The notes: generated from the sequence alone by a model not told the origin. A DNA stretch of 64,000 nucleotides from JBGAPH01 sp046349955 (GCA_046349955.1 JAXMBI010000006.1:186001-250000); one strand, 5' to 3'. Counted from the stretch's first letter, positions 1 to 8,944 are shown. Made by a program: numbers and translations.

Positions 1-1212
1 GCAGCAGCTCGTCTTGGCCGTGGCCTGCCTGGGCCAACTGCACGGCCCCTTGCAGGGCGCGGGCCGCCGGATCGTGGGGATCGCGGCTGGAGGGCTTCCT
101 TGGCCAGCGTTTCGGCGTTGGTCAGGTTGCCGGCCGCCACCGCCTGGCGGCCCAACTCCACGAGGCCGTGTCCGCCGGCGGCGAACATCCCCGCAGCTCG
201 GTGAGCCCGGCCGTGCCGAGCGTGGCCAAGGTGGCCCGTGGTCCGGCTGGGCTTGTTCCACCAGCGTGGCCAAGAAGGCGTGCTTGTCGTCGCTGGGGGC
301 GAAGGCGCCACGTTCCAGGTCAGCGCGGTCGCTTGACCGGCGGCCTCGGCGTTGATCGCCACTTCGGCGGCTTCGCTCAGTTCGCCTGCGCCGATGACCA
401 CGGTGTCGCGGTCGCTCCGCAAGGGGCGTGACCGCCGGGAAGACTTCGGTGAGGCCGTGCGGCCAGACGGCCGACTGGGGATAGTAGACCTGGGCATGGC
501 TCGAGTCGGCCAAGAAGCGGCCCGCTTCGCCCTCGGCCAGCTCGGCGTGGTCGATCAGCAGGCGGCCCCCGTGTGATTGCCCAGCCGCGGCCAGCAGCAT
601 CCCGTCGATCCGCGGCCCCACGGCGTAGCAGGAAACGGGGGCGCGAGCCCACCAGGTCGGCGGCCAACTGGGCGAAGCCCGCTCTGCAGCACGTTGGCCG
701 CGCTCATGCCGTCGCCAATGTAGGCGATGGCGCGGGTCGGATGATTCTCTTCGAAGGTCGCGGCGGCGGCCCGCAGCGCGGCCGGCATGTCGGTGGAGCC
801 CAGCGGCACGCGGGCTTCGAGCGCGGCGACGGCGGCCTGGGCTTCGTCGCCGCCGGGGGCTACGAAGCCCTTCGTCAGCGGCACGACGTCGGCGTCGACG
901 GCGATCACCTGCACGCGGTCTTCCGCGCGCAGGCTCGTGAGCAGCGCCTGCAAGGCTTGCAGCGACTTCTCGCGGAAGGGCCGACCTGGCTGGCCGAGGT
1001 GTCGACCAGGGCGACGACGTCGACCGGCCCGCGGCCTCGCCCGCCGGCGCCGTCAGGCTGAGGGCAAAGTACGAGCGGCCGTCAGGCTTCGCATACCGCT
1101 CGAAACGCGCCACGCCGGATGGACCAGGAACCTCCGCAGCCAACGCCGCAGAGCCCAAAGCCCAACCCACACAAGCCACACCCAAGCCCGCCAACCACTT
1201 GCCAGGAGCCAT
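1..1212 (-). pseudogene. VWA-domain secreted protein, frameshifted and cut by the window edge
   Basis: A coding region on the minus strand starts at ATG 1212 and runs off the window start. The N-terminus reads as a signal peptide (MAPGKWLAGLGVACVGWALG...), followed by sequence typical of the region before a von Willebrand factor A domain. The VWA domain has a MIDAS-type DTSAS motif (Asp-x-Ser-x-Ser) and a downstream AIAYIGDG stretch, but these lie in different frames. Single-base losses are apparent near 1,040 and 980 and again near 690, so no long ORF spans the gene. A GGAG lies about ten bases before the ATG. It is either a decayed gene or a sequence-edge artefact; the dense, purely indel damage in otherwise well-conserved protein slightly favours sequencing error. 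Confidence 0.6.
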
Positions 1213-2092
1213 GTTCAGAAACTCCATCTCACGAGAGTGAGAGACGGCCTTAGCCCATGCTGCGCGCAAGGCCGCTCGTTATGCCCCGCCGAAGAACGCA
1301 GCGCGTGCTCAGCGGCGAACGCGTTTGTCAGCGGGACGACCCATTTAAAAACGAAAAACTCGCGTCACGATCGAACGCACGGGCGCAGGGCGATCGCCAA
1401 GCGCGATACGGGGCGCTCAGATCGAAGACGTCTGACAATCCGGTTGCGACGCCCCGTGGTGGATATCAAATCGCACGAGTCATCACGCTGCCGACTTTTC
1501 GGCAACCGAAACTGAGTAGACTTCGCTAGGCGAACGGCGGATCGCCATTGCCCGTCGCAGAGAAGAGCCAGCGAACCAGGCGCCGCTCAGCGTCGAGCCC
1601 GCATAGTTGGCACTTCTCCGCCCTCGCGAGCCGGCAATGCCACCGACCCGGAATGATTCGGAGGTGTTCCATGTCGCACCTGCAGAAAGGGAAGGCAGGA
1701 GCTCGACCACCCGCAGACTCAGTCGAAGGAACTCTCAGGAGTTCCTGCCCGCAGTCTAAGTTGATTTTCCGGCCGTCGCAACATTCAAGCGGCGGTTAAG
1801 AGCGTTGCTTTCGCCAATGCAAGGAATTCTCGCGAATCGCGAGAATTTGGCTGAATCGAAGAAGATTCCGCCACGGAAGCTGTGCCGGAGATCGAGCCAG
1901 AATCAGGCATTGCGCCTGAGAACGCTTGGCTCGAAAGATAGATGTCCATGCGAAGGCCCCGCACTCGTGCAGAACAAGCGAGGCATCGCCCACCAAGACC
2001 TTTCGAGGCGGGCGCTCGCTTCGCCGCACTCGAGCCGCTCAACAAAGAAATCGCCGAGCGCTTCCCTGCGCTCGAGCGATGAAGGCCTGCGG
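1213..2092. other. Gene-free stretch of about 880 bases with three strong hairpins
   Basis: No convincing coding region is present; long open frames here are antisense or extend into shadows of the neighbouring esterase. The stretch lies upstream of the VWA gene and downstream of the esterase. It holds three perfect inverted repeats: 1727-1746 (8-bp arms, loop TCAG, with outer AGACT/AGTCT pairing at 1715-1756), 1825-1847 (11-bp arms, one central base) and 1903-1919 (6-bp arms, 5-base loop). A further small hairpin (TCTCAC/GTGAGA on the minus strand) sits just before the VWA start. No T-tract follows any of them, so they are not obvious intrinsic terminators. Confidence 0.5.
1825..1847. repeat. 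Perfect 11-bp inverted repeat
   Basis: AATTCTCGCGA and TCGCGAGAATT flank a single central A. The symmetry is perfect over 23 bases. It lies in the gene-free region more than 600 bases upstream of the VWA gene, too far for a normal proximal operator of that gene, so it may belong to an unannotated transcript. Confidence 0.6.
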
Positions 2093-3268
2093 CTACTTGG
2101 CCGCAGGCTGCTCTTGGAAGAGCAGCGGTGCGAAGACCGCCAGGTAGTCGCGCCACTTATCCCACGTGTGGCCGCCGTCGGTCTCTTCGTAGACGACGTC
2201 GAAGCCGTGGTCGCGGAGCATCTTCACCGTGGCTTGGCTCGTCCCAAGCAGGAAGTCCTGCTTGCCGGTGGCGAACCACACGAGCTTGAGCCCTTCTTTG
2301 GCGGCCTTGTTCTCGAGCGTCGCCTTGTTGCGCTCCACCCAGGTGGGGCCCTGCGGCGCCGGGCCGGGGCCGCCGCCGGCGATGCCGAACACGCCGGAAC
2401 TGAACACGCCGAGATAGCCATAGTCCTCGAGGTTGGCTGCGGCCAAGTTCAGCGTTTGCGCGCCGCCCATCGAGAGGCCGGCCAGCGCGCGGTTCTCGCG
2501 GCCGTCGAGCAAGCGGTAGTTGGCCTCGATGTAGGGCCGAACGTCCTCGCGGAAGTCGCGCTCGAACTCGCCCATCTGTCGCTCGAACCCTCCCCCCGGC
2601 CCAAACCGGAAGGGCGCGGTGTGCCCCGCGGGCATGACCACGATCATCGGCTTGGCTTTGCCGGCGGCGATCAGGTTGTCGAGGATGAAGCCCGCGCGGC
2701 CCACAGTGCTCCAGGCGTTGTCGCAATCGAACGCGCCGTGCAGCAGGTAGAACACCGGATACTTGCCCTCGCCGCGCTCATAGCCCGGCGGCGTGTAGAC
2801 GTGCAGGCGGCGGAAGCGGTCGAGCGACTTCGACTTGTAGGTGATCTCAGCCACCGCGCCGTGCGGCACGTCGCGGGTGTCGGAAATCTCCGAGCCCGGC
2901 ACGTAGACCAGGCTCCAGGTGTTGCCGTTCGACTCGCTGGTGGCGGAGTTCCGCGGATCGACCACGGTCAGGCCGTCTACATTGAAGCTGTAGCGGTAGG
3001 CGCCCGCCGGCACGGGGCCGACGGTGATCTCCCACACGCCGGCGTCCCCTTTCTTGAGTTCGGCGCCACCCTGCCCCAAGTTAGGCAGATCGCCGCCGGC
3101 CAGCCGCACGGCTTTCGCCTCCGGGGCAAGCAGGCGGAAGGTGATCTTGCGGTCGGCGGCGACCTCAGGCGAGGTCACCTGCGGGCCGCCGGGGGGCTGC
3201 GACCAGGCCCAAGCCGGGACGAGCGCGACGAACAAACTCCACAAGCAAAGACAGGCTTTTCGAGACAT
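2093..3268 (-). CDS. Secreted esterase (enterochelin/feruloyl esterase-like)
   Basis: The product is a 391-residue serine hydrolase of the esterase D / XynZ-like family. Residues 1-23 form a signal peptide. Residues about 35-105 resemble the immunoglobulin-like E-set/CBM48 domain that precedes such esterases. The alpha/beta hydrolase domain follows, with YLLHGAF (oxyanion side), the nucleophile elbow GLSMGG (Ser266) and a likely catalytic His367 in GGHTW. It probably cleaves ester bonds on polysaccharide or siderophore-like substrates in the periplasm; the substrate cannot be told from sequence. The ATG at 3268 was chosen because it opens the signal peptide; the open frame continues upstream into marR only as a shadow. 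It lies 73 bp downstream of the marR-type gene on the same strand and may be its target. Confidence 0.85.
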   Translation of the reverse strand: MSRKACLCLWSLFVALVPAWAWSQPPGGPQVTSPEVAADRKITFRLLAPEAKAVRLAGGDLPNLGQGGAELKKGDAGVWEITVGPVPAGAYRYSFNVDGLTVVDPRNSATSESNGNTWSLVYVPGSEISDTRDVPHGAVAEITYKSKSLDRFRRLHVYTPPGYERGEGKYPVFYLLHGAFDCDNAWSTVGRAGFILDNLIAAGKAKPMIVVMPAGHTAPFRFGPGGGFERQMGEFERDFREDVRPYIEANYRLLDGRENRALAGLSMGGAQTLNLAAANLEDYGYLGVFSSGVFGIAGGGPGPAPQGPTWVERNKATLENKAAKEGLKLVWFATGKQDFLLGTSQATVKMLRDHGFDVVYEETDGGHTWDKWRDYLAVFAPLLFQEQPAAK

Positions 3269-3341
3269 GGGAATTCGCCAAGAAAGAGGAAACGTTGGGG
3301 TGGATTGGCAAGCCTGAAAACCGACTTCGATGCGCCCCTTG

Positions 3342-3794
3342 TTAACTGCCCGTCGACGACACCGGCGGCGCCGGCGAGGCGTTGACCCGCGCCACGCGCT
3401 CGAGCAACTCGAGCAGGCGGACTTGCTCGCCCGGCGTGAATACGGCCGCCAGACGATGCCGAAAGCCTTCGCTCTCGGCCCACAGCTTCCGGTAAACGCG
3501 GCGCCCCGCGGCGGTGAGCCGAATGCAGCGGGCCCGAGCGTCGGCTGGGTTGCGCGCCCGCGTGAGCAGCCCCTTTTCCTCGAGGGCCACGAGCATCGGC
3601 CGGACCGTGTTGGGGTCGGAGGATGCCCGCTGCACGAGCTCGCGCTGGGTAATTCCGTCGGCCTCGGCCAAGAGCGCGAGGAGCACGAACTGATTGGCCG
3701 TGACGCCGCCGGGCTGGAAGCAGGCGTCTGCCTGCCGGTGCATGGCCCAATAGCCCTTGCGCAGCGCCATGGCGATTTCGTGACCCACACTCAC
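3342..3794 (-). CDS. MarR-family transcriptional regulator
   Basis: This is a 150-residue protein of normal MarR length. The core winged helix reads ITQRELVQRASSDPNTVRPM (recognition helix) followed by ALEEKGLLTRARNPADARARCIRLTAAG, the family wing with its conserved D-R-R-like turn. It should bind DNA as a dimer and respond to a small ligand. A 16-bp palindrome (AGTACG-N4-CGTACT) lies 15 bp upstream of the start codon, which suggests autoregulation. The co-directional esterase gene follows after 47 bp of spacing to its end of the start region, so the two are likely one unit. The ligand is unknown. Confidence 0.85.
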   Translation of the reverse strand: MSVGHEIAMALRKGYWAMHRQADACFQPGGVTANQFVLLALLAEADGITQRELVQRASSDPNTVRPMLVALEEKGLLTRARNPADARARCIRLTAAGRRVYRKLWAESEGFRHRLAAVFTPGEQVRLLELLERVARVNASPAPPVSSTGS

Positions 3795-3809
3795 CGGCCG
3801 AGCTCCAAC

Positions 3810-3825
3810 AGTACGTATGCGTACT
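3810..3825. promoter_or_regulatory. Palindromic operator candidate of the MarR-type gene
   Basis: AGTACG and CGTACT flank TATG, a perfect 6-bp inverted repeat in an AT-richer pocket immediately upstream of the marR-type gene. MarR proteins bind such 16-20 bp palindromes at their own promoters. The assignment to this protein is inference from position. Confidence 0.5.
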
Positions 3826-3907
3826 AATTGGGCGTGAGTCTACGTGCCCGGCGGCGGCTTGTCCAGCACCGGCCCACTCAGCCGGGATCGAGTTCGACCC
3901 GGATGAT

Positions 3908-4067
3908 TGAACCACAAAGACACCAAGGCACGAAGAACACAGGACCTCTCGCAAAGGCGCAAAGCCCGCCAAGAGGTCTGCCACCAAGCATTCACGCCTT
4001 TGCGAGCTTTGCGCCTTGGCGAGAAAATAAAGGTACTTCTTTGTGCCTTCGTGTCTTTGTGGTTCAA
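3908..4067. repeat. Nested inverted repeat, CACAAAGACAC family, copy 1
   Basis: The left end TTGAACCACAAAGACACCAA is mirrored at the right end by a CTTCGTGTCTTTGTGGTTCAA-like arm. Inside it lies a second inverted module, GCAAAGGCGCAAAGC opposite GCGAGCTTTGCGCCTTGGCG. The 160-bp element is therefore a near-complete imperfect palindrome. Related elements lie at 31817-32009 and 46754-46877. Small ORFs across it are spurious. Confidence 0.8.
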
Positions 4068-4093
4068 GGCTCCCTTGGTTCAAGAACAACCGC

Positions 4094-4122
4094 GGCCTGG
4101 AGAGCGCGGGGCTCTCCAGGCC
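4094..4122 (-). terminator. Strong hairpin, probable terminator of the MuiA-like gene
   Basis: GGCCTGGAGAGC and GCTCTCCAGGCC form a perfect 12-bp stem with loop GCGGG, 70 bases beyond the stop codon of the minus-strand MuiA-like gene. On the minus strand it is followed by a modestly T-rich run (GGTTGTTCTTG), so it is a weak but plausible intrinsic terminator. Confidence 0.5.
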
Positions 4123-4192
4123 TGCGGCACAAGCAGCGAAACTGCCCCATTTCGCTGCTGCGCTGATTCGAGTTGACGAACTGGCGCTGGGA

Positions 4193-6070
4193 CTACCGCG
4201 GCGCCGGGGCCGGCGGTGCGTTTGCCGGGGCCGGCAGGTTGGCGATGGCGAGTTGCTTGTCGTATTCCATCTGCAGCTTGTACTCGTTGCGGAAGGCCTT
4301 GAGCCCGGTGGCCTGGGCCGGCACCTTCACGTCCCAGCGGAGGATGCCCTTCTTCCGCTCGGTCTGCCGATAGGTGTCGTCCGAGCTGAGGTCGGCGCCG
4401 GCGGAAACGAGCGTCAGCTTGACTTCCGATTCCTTGGCCGTCGGCAGCCGGTCGAGCAAGCGGATCTCGGCGGCCTCGGGACCGAAGTTCTCGATCTCGA
4501 TCTCGTAGGTCAGCTCCGCCACGCGGTTGCCCCCTTGGATCGTGTCTCCCTTGCGCACGAGTTGCCGCGAGGCCCGCAGCGAGGTGTCGATGCCCAGGCC
4601 GACGGTGAACCGCTGTCCGACCGCCACGGTCGGCAGATCGCCGCGCCCCACGAACTGGCCGCCGACGTAGGTCGACACTGGCCCGGCCAGCAGCACTTGC
4701 TGCCCTTGGTTGATTACGCTGGCCTCGCGGTAGACGAAGCTCGTGAGCACCGGAATCGCCACGCGATAGAAGTCTCCCTTCATCGGCAGCGAAGCGATTT
4801 GAATCAATTGGCGATCGGCGCGGCTGGGGAGCGAAGTGACGTTCGGCAGCACATAGCTGACGCTCACTCCTTCAGTCGATGGTCCGGCCTGCGGCTTCTC
4901 GAGCGACTTGCGCTCGAGCTTGGCCTGGCTCATCAGGTCCAGCATCTGCAACTCGCCAGCCACACTGTTGAGCATCAGGTCTCCCTGCTTCGTGATTTCG
5001 GCGAGCTCGCGTCCTCCAGCGACGCCGGCTGCCTGGGCCTGCGGCGCGACATCTCCGCCGTAGGCGAATAGCGCGCGATCGCGCACCACTTGGGCCCGCC
5101 GCTGATCGAGGTCCTTCTTGGTGTCGAAGTAGGCCGTGGGCGCAGCCGGAGCGTTCATGGCGGCGAGTTGTTCGGCGGGTCCGAGCGAGATCGTGAGCGG
5201 ATTGAGCACCGGGGCCATGGCCATCAGCGAGGGGGACGCGGTGGAGAGGGTCATGGCCACATCGTTCCAGTTTTCGCCGCTCATCTGCTCGATCGAGGCG
5301 TTGTACTCGACCGTCACCTGCTCGTCGCCGAGCGCCGCCCGCACGTTGTACGAGGGGGACCAGTTGGCGTTGTTCACCAGGTAGCGCAGGCGCAGCGCGC
5401 CGCCAGCGTTCTGCAGGTTCACGAACACCGCTGCCTCGCGGACCGCCCGCGCACTGCCCGAGGCGATCTCGTTCCGTTGCCGCTGCAGCAGTTCCAGCTT
5501 CTGCTGGTGCCCCCGCAATTCGAGGCCGTGCTTCAGCTCTTGCTCGGCAATCTGCCGCCGCTGGTTGAAGATGAACTGCGACAGAGTCTCGAGCGTTTCG
5601 GCGTTGAGCACCCCCTTAGTGAGTTCGGCATTGGCGGTGGGGGCCACGAACTGCTCGAGCTTGGCCAGATATCCGGTTTGCTCGGCCAGCAGTTGCTGCT
5701 GGCGTTGCGTGGCCTGCATGGCGTCGGCGGTCGCCTGGATCTGCTCGTCGAGCTTGCGCACTTCCTCGCGCACGTCCTGTTCGACCGGCCGCACGCGGTA
5801 GCGCACCGAGCGCACCTCTACGCCGCCGGCGCTCTCGGCATAGAGGCTGCCTGGCAGGATGTGCTCCGGCAGATCGGTGATCACGATCTCGTGCAGCCCG
5901 GCCGCCCCCGGCACGTCGACGGCGCGGGTCACCAGGGCCTGGCCCTGGTAGACGGTGACTTCGCTCACCCGGCCGGTGACCGGGGTGACCTCTGCTCGAC
6001 CGGCCTTCGGCGCGGCCGTGGCAAGCACGATGAGGGAAAAGACAGCAAACCCGAAGTCTCGCATGCGCAT
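4193..6070 (-). CDS. DUF4139/DUF4140 (mucoidy inhibitor MuiA-like) protein
   Basis: The 625-residue protein has a signal peptide (about residues 1-26). An N-terminal DUF4140-like segment follows (VTGRVSEVTVYQGQALVTRAV), then a coiled coil at roughly 95-200 with heptads rich in Gln and Leu. The C-terminal half is a DUF4139-type beta domain, marked by LRYLVNNANWSPSYNVRA and the closing YELEIENFGPE-like region. This is the domain order of MuiA-family proteins, which are secreted or envelope-associated and whose biochemical role is unknown. The extreme C-terminus is Pro/Ala-rich. It is monocistronic: a strong hairpin follows its stop, and a 440-bp divergent spacer separates it from the haloperoxidase-like gene. 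Confidence 0.8.
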   Translation of the reverse strand: MRMRDFGFAVFSLIVLATAAPKAGRAEVTPVTGRVSEVTVYQGQALVTRAVDVPGAAGLHEIVITDLPEHILPGSLYAESAGGVEVRSVRYRVRPVEQDVREEVRKLDEQIQATADAMQATQRQQQLLAEQTGYLAKLEQFVAPTANAELTKGVLNAETLETLSQFIFNQRRQIAEQELKHGLELRGHQQKLELLQRQRNEIASGSARAVREAAVFVNLQNAGGALRLRYLVNNANWSPSYNVRAALGDEQVTVEYNASIEQMSGENWNDVAMTLSTASPSLMAMAPVLNPLTISLGPAEQLAAMNAPAAPTAYFDTKKDLDQRRAQVVRDRALFAYGGDVAPQAQAAGVAGGRELAEITKQGDLMLNSVAGELQMLDLMSQAKLERKSLEKPQAGPSTEGVSVSYVLPNVTSLPSRADRQLIQIASLPMKGDFYRVAIPVLTSFVYREASVINQGQQVLLAGPVSTYVGGQFVGRGDLPTVAVGQRFTVGLGIDTSLRASRQLVRKGDTIQGGNRVAELTYEIEIENFGPEAAEIRLLDRLPTAKESEVKLTLVSAGADLSSDDTYRQTERKKGILRWDVKVPAQATGLKAFRNEYKLQMEYDKQLAIANLPAPANAPPAPAPR

Positions 6071-6510
6071 GGCCTAGTCTCCGCCGCGAAGGAGGGGTGA
6101 TTCAGAGTTGGGCTCGAGCGGCGCGCCGGGGGTGCGGAAATGCGCACTGCGTCGCCCAGCAGCCGCGGATTAGTCGCCGAGCGAAGCCGAAAAGTTCCCG
6201 CGTGGCTTGTCGAGGCGCCCGGCGGATGGCGCCGCTTGCGCCTGGTCGCACGGGTGGCGGCGGATCATAGGGTCTACTTCAATCCCCCGCATTTCCCGAA
6301 AAGTTGACAGAGTTGGCCAGGCTGGCTAGCTTGAAACGCAGTTGACCGCCTGTCCGTTCCCGACTGACGGACGAGCTTTGCGGGCCCCGAGTCGCCCTCG
6401 AGTGTCCGCTTTCTGCGCGTGCTTGGGGCGAATTCGTTGGCCGCGCTTCCGGCGTTCGCCCCGCTTTGCGTCACTCGTCTCGCTTCTTCGCTCCCACGAC
6501 CAACGCTCCC
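6071..6510. other. Divergent intergenic region
   Basis: This 440-bp spacer separates the minus-strand MuiA-like gene from the plus-strand haloperoxidase-like gene. It should contain both promoters. One candidate is visible for the plus strand (6304-6332). No coding region is supported. Confidence 0.5.
6304..6332 (+). promoter_or_regulatory. Sigma70-type promoter candidate
   Basis: A perfect -35 TTGACA (6304-6309) is followed after 17 bases by TAGCTT (6327-6332), a poor -10. It faces the haloperoxidase-like gene about 180 bases downstream. The weak -10 limits confidence. Confidence 0.35.
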
Positions 6511-8154
6511 ATGTTGCAGCCAACCCTCGAATCGCTCTTGGTCAGGTTCCGCACCTCTTCGCCGCGCAGCCACTTCGGCGCCCTCGCGCTTGCCCTGCTG
6601 GCGATGCTCGCGCCCTCGGCGGCGGTCGCGCAAAAGACCTCTCCCGCCAAGCCTGCCCCCGCTAAGGCCGCGGGCGCCGCGAAAGCCGCGGCGCCCGCCA
6701 AGGCGGCGGCTGCCAAGCCGGCGCCGAAGACCGACAAGCCGCTGCACAAGTTCCTGCCGATCGACGACAAGAAGGATTTGTCGCTGGCCTACGTCTGGCT
6801 CGACATCGCCGAAGAGGCCACGGCCCGCGAGGTCGACCTGAACGGCGCCCGTCCCACGATCATTGCCCGCACGCTCGCGATCTGGGCCACCGCCATGTAC
6901 GACGCCTGGGCAGCCTACGACGACAAAGCGGTGGGCACGCGGCTGGGGGGGAAGCTCCGCCGCCCCGCGGCCGAGCGCACGCTCGACAACAAGAAGAAGG
7001 CGATCAGCTACGCCTCTTACCAGGCCCTCAAGTTCGTCTACCCCGAGTCGACCGAGTGGCTGGGCGAGCAGATGCGCGGCCTCGGCTACGACCCCAACAT
7101 CGTGTCGGACGATCCGACCAAGCCTGAAGGCGTAGGCAATCTGGCGGCCCAGGCGGTGATCGACTACCGCCGCCACGACGGCGCCAACCAGTTTGGCGAC
7201 GAGCCGGGAGGCAATGGCAAGCCCTACGCCGACTACACCTACTACCAGCCGGTCAACCCGCCGGACAAGATTCTCGACCCCGACCGCTGGCAGCCGATCA
7301 CCTTTACCCGTCCCGACGGCACGAAGTTCACTCCCAACTTCCTCACGCCGCACTGGTATCGGGTGAAGCCGCTCGTGATGGAAACGTCGAGCCAGTTCCG
7401 GCCCGAGCCGCCGCCGAAGACCACCACCGACAATGAAACGCTCAAGAAGGAAACGGCGCAGGTGCTGGCCTACAACCAGAATCTGACGAACCAACAAAAG
7501 GCGATCGTCGAATTCATGCGCGATGGACCGCGTTCCACCGGCCAGAGCGGCCACTGGCTGCGGTTCGCCCAAGACGTTTCGCGCCGCGACCATCACGACC
7601 TCGATCAGGACGTGAAGCTTTACTTCGCCATTGCCAACGTGGCCAACGACGCCTTCATCTCCTGCTGGGAAACGAAGCGGTTCTACGACTCCTCCCGCCC
7701 CTGGACGCTCGTGCGGCACTACTTCAAGGGCCAAAAGATCAAGGGCTGGGCCGGACCCAAGGGAGGCGTCGTGGAGATGGCCGCCGAGGATTGGCACCCC
7801 TACTCCCCTTACGTGTTCATCACGCCGCCCTTCCCCGGTTACACGAGCGGCCACGCCACGGTGAGCGGCGCCTGCGCCAAGACCCTCGAATTGTTCACCG
7901 GCAGCGACAAATACGGGTTCGCCGAACAGCGCAAGCACTGCGAACTGACCGAGCTCGACGGCGGCGAGACGATGACGCTCGATCTGCCGACGTTCAGCGC
8001 CACGGCCGAGATGGCGGCGCTCTCGCGGGCCATGGGCGGATACCACATTCCCATCGACAACAACGTCGGTCTGCGGGTAGGGCGCGAACTGGCCACCTGG
8101 AGTTGGCCGAAGTATCAGGAATACTTCGACGGCAAGGCCCAAGTGCGGCCGTAG
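6511..8154 (+). CDS. Vanadium-dependent haloperoxidase/PAP2-like secreted protein
   Basis: The 547-residue product starts with a long hydrophobic signal segment (residues about 20-45, ending AVAQ), then a low-complexity Ala/Lys/Pro linker. The remaining about 470 residues resemble vanadium-dependent haloperoxidase-related PAP2 proteins. The key motif is PGYTSGHAT near residues 442-450, matching the SGH core in which His448 would be the acid-base residue. A C-terminal GYHIPIDNNVGLRVGRE segment corresponds to the second His-containing motif. Members use the fold either for halide oxidation with vanadate or for phosphoester hydrolysis; sequence alone does not decide. ATG 6511 was preferred over one 45 bases upstream because it sits closest to the signal segment. 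Confidence 0.8.
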   Translation: MLQPTLESLLVRFRTSSPRSHFGALALALLAMLAPSAAVAQKTSPAKPAPAKAAGAAKAAAPAKAAAAKPAPKTDKPLHKFLPIDDKKDLSLAYVWLDIAEEATAREVDLNGARPTIIARTLAIWATAMYDAWAAYDDKAVGTRLGGKLRRPAAERTLDNKKKAISYASYQALKFVYPESTEWLGEQMRGLGYDPNIVSDDPTKPEGVGNLAAQAVIDYRRHDGANQFGDEPGGNGKPYADYTYYQPVNPPDKILDPDRWQPITFTRPDGTKFTPNFLTPHWYRVKPLVMETSSQFRPEPPPKTTTDNETLKKETAQVLAYNQNLTNQQKAIVEFMRDGPRSTGQSGHWLRFAQDVSRRDHHDLDQDVKLYFAIANVANDAFISCWETKRFYDSSRPWTLVRHYFKGQKIKGWAGPKGGVVEMAAEDWHPYSPYVFITPPFPGYTSGHATVSGACAKTLELFTGSDKYGFAEQRKHCELTELDGGETMTLDLPTFSATAEMAALSRAMGGYHIPIDNNVGLRVGRELATWSWPKYQEYFDGKAQVRP

Positions 8155-8173
8155 TGGCGGCCGCGACAACGGC

Positions 8174-8232
8174 TATACTTGGGGAACTGGACGGTTCGCG
8201 GGCCGCCTGAGGCCCGGTCAGTCCAGTTCCCC
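8174..8232 (+). promoter_or_regulatory. -10 box followed by a leader hairpin
   Basis: TATACT (8174-8179) resembles a -10 element. The bases right after it form a long stem: GGGGAACTGGAC (8181-8192) pairs perfectly with GTCCAGTTCCCC (8221-8232), with an inner GGGCC/GGCCC stem. The hairpin ends 12 bases before the ATG at 8245, so a transcript from here would begin with it. It could instead end transcription of the preceding gene, but no T-tract follows. Confidence 0.45.
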
Positions 8233-8244
8233 GAGACCCCATCC

Positions 8245-8895
8245 ATGGATCCGCTGCGGTTTTCTCTGGCGGTCGGGCCGCTGGCCGTCTACCTGCTGTT
8301 CATTGGTCTGGTGCAGTTGCGCCGACGCCCGTTTCTCACCACGGGCACGCGCGACCTGGCGGCGCTCGGGCTTGCGTTGGTGGGCTTCGCCGTGATCGGG
8401 CCGCTCGAGTTGTTCATGCCGGAGAACGCCGCCAGCGTGTTCGGCTGGATGGTGTGGGGGCCGCTCTTGGTGCTCTACGGGCTGGGCGTGCTGCTGGTGC
8501 TGCTCGCCCAGCGACCGCGGCTGGTGATCTACAACATGACGGTCGACGAGCTGCGCCCCGTGCTCGCCCAGGCGGTGAGCGGGCTCGACGGCCAAGCCCG
8601 CTGGGCGGGCGACAATTTGGTGATGCCGCAACTCGGCGTGCAACTGCATGTCGATCCGCAGGAATCGATGCGAACCGTGTCGCTCGTGGCAACCGGCGAG
8701 CGCCAGAGCCTGGTTGGCTGGCAGAAGCTGGCCGCGGCATTGCGTCCGGCGTTCAAGCGGTCGCAGGTGGGCCGCAACCCGCGGGGTTTGGCCTTCGTGG
8801 GCTTGGGGCTCCTCTTGTTCTCGGCCGCTTATGGCTGGCTGGTGCTCGACCCCGCGCAGGTGGCGCAGCGGATGGCTGAATTGCTGCGGTTGTAG
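8245..8895 (+). CDS. Small polytopic membrane protein of unknown function
   Basis: The 216-residue protein has two or three N-terminal transmembrane segments (about residues 5-28, 38-60 and 68-88). A soluble middle region of about 90 residues follows, including VIYNMTVDELRPVLAQAV, then one C-terminal membrane segment (about 188-208). No known domain was recognised. It looks like a cytoplasmic domain held between membrane hairpins. ATG 8245 opens the first hydrophobic segment; an upstream in-frame ATG would translate through the leader hairpin and is less likely. Confidence 0.7.
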   Translation: MDPLRFSLAVGPLAVYLLFIGLVQLRRRPFLTTGTRDLAALGLALVGFAVIGPLELFMPENAASVFGWMVWGPLLVLYGLGVLLVLLAQRPRLVIYNMTVDELRPVLAQAVSGLDGQARWAGDNLVMPQLGVQLHVDPQESMRTVSLVATGERQSLVGWQKLAAALRPAFKRSQVGRNPRGLAFVGLGLLLFSAAYGWLVLDPAQVAQRMAELLRL

Positions 8896-8944
8896 GCGGG
8901 ACGCCCAGCGGCATTGTCCGAGGAATCGAGCGTTTCTCCGCAAC

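Noticed and set aside
1805..3385. 526-codon plus-strand ORF
   Set aside because: It lies antisense to the esterase, has no domain pattern and reflects the high third-position GC of the true gene.
2093..3790. 565-codon open frame joining the esterase to upstream sequence
   Set aside because: Only the part from 3268 has a signal peptide and esterase domain; the upstream part overlaps the MarR gene in another frame and has no family resemblance.
3908..4067. Small ORFs with MNHKDTK-type starts
   Set aside because: They are translations of the dispersed inverted repeat on both strands, not genes.
6274..8169. 631-codon minus-strand ORF
   Set aside because: It is antisense to the haloperoxidase-like gene and consists of low-complexity Arg/Gly/Val-rich sequence.
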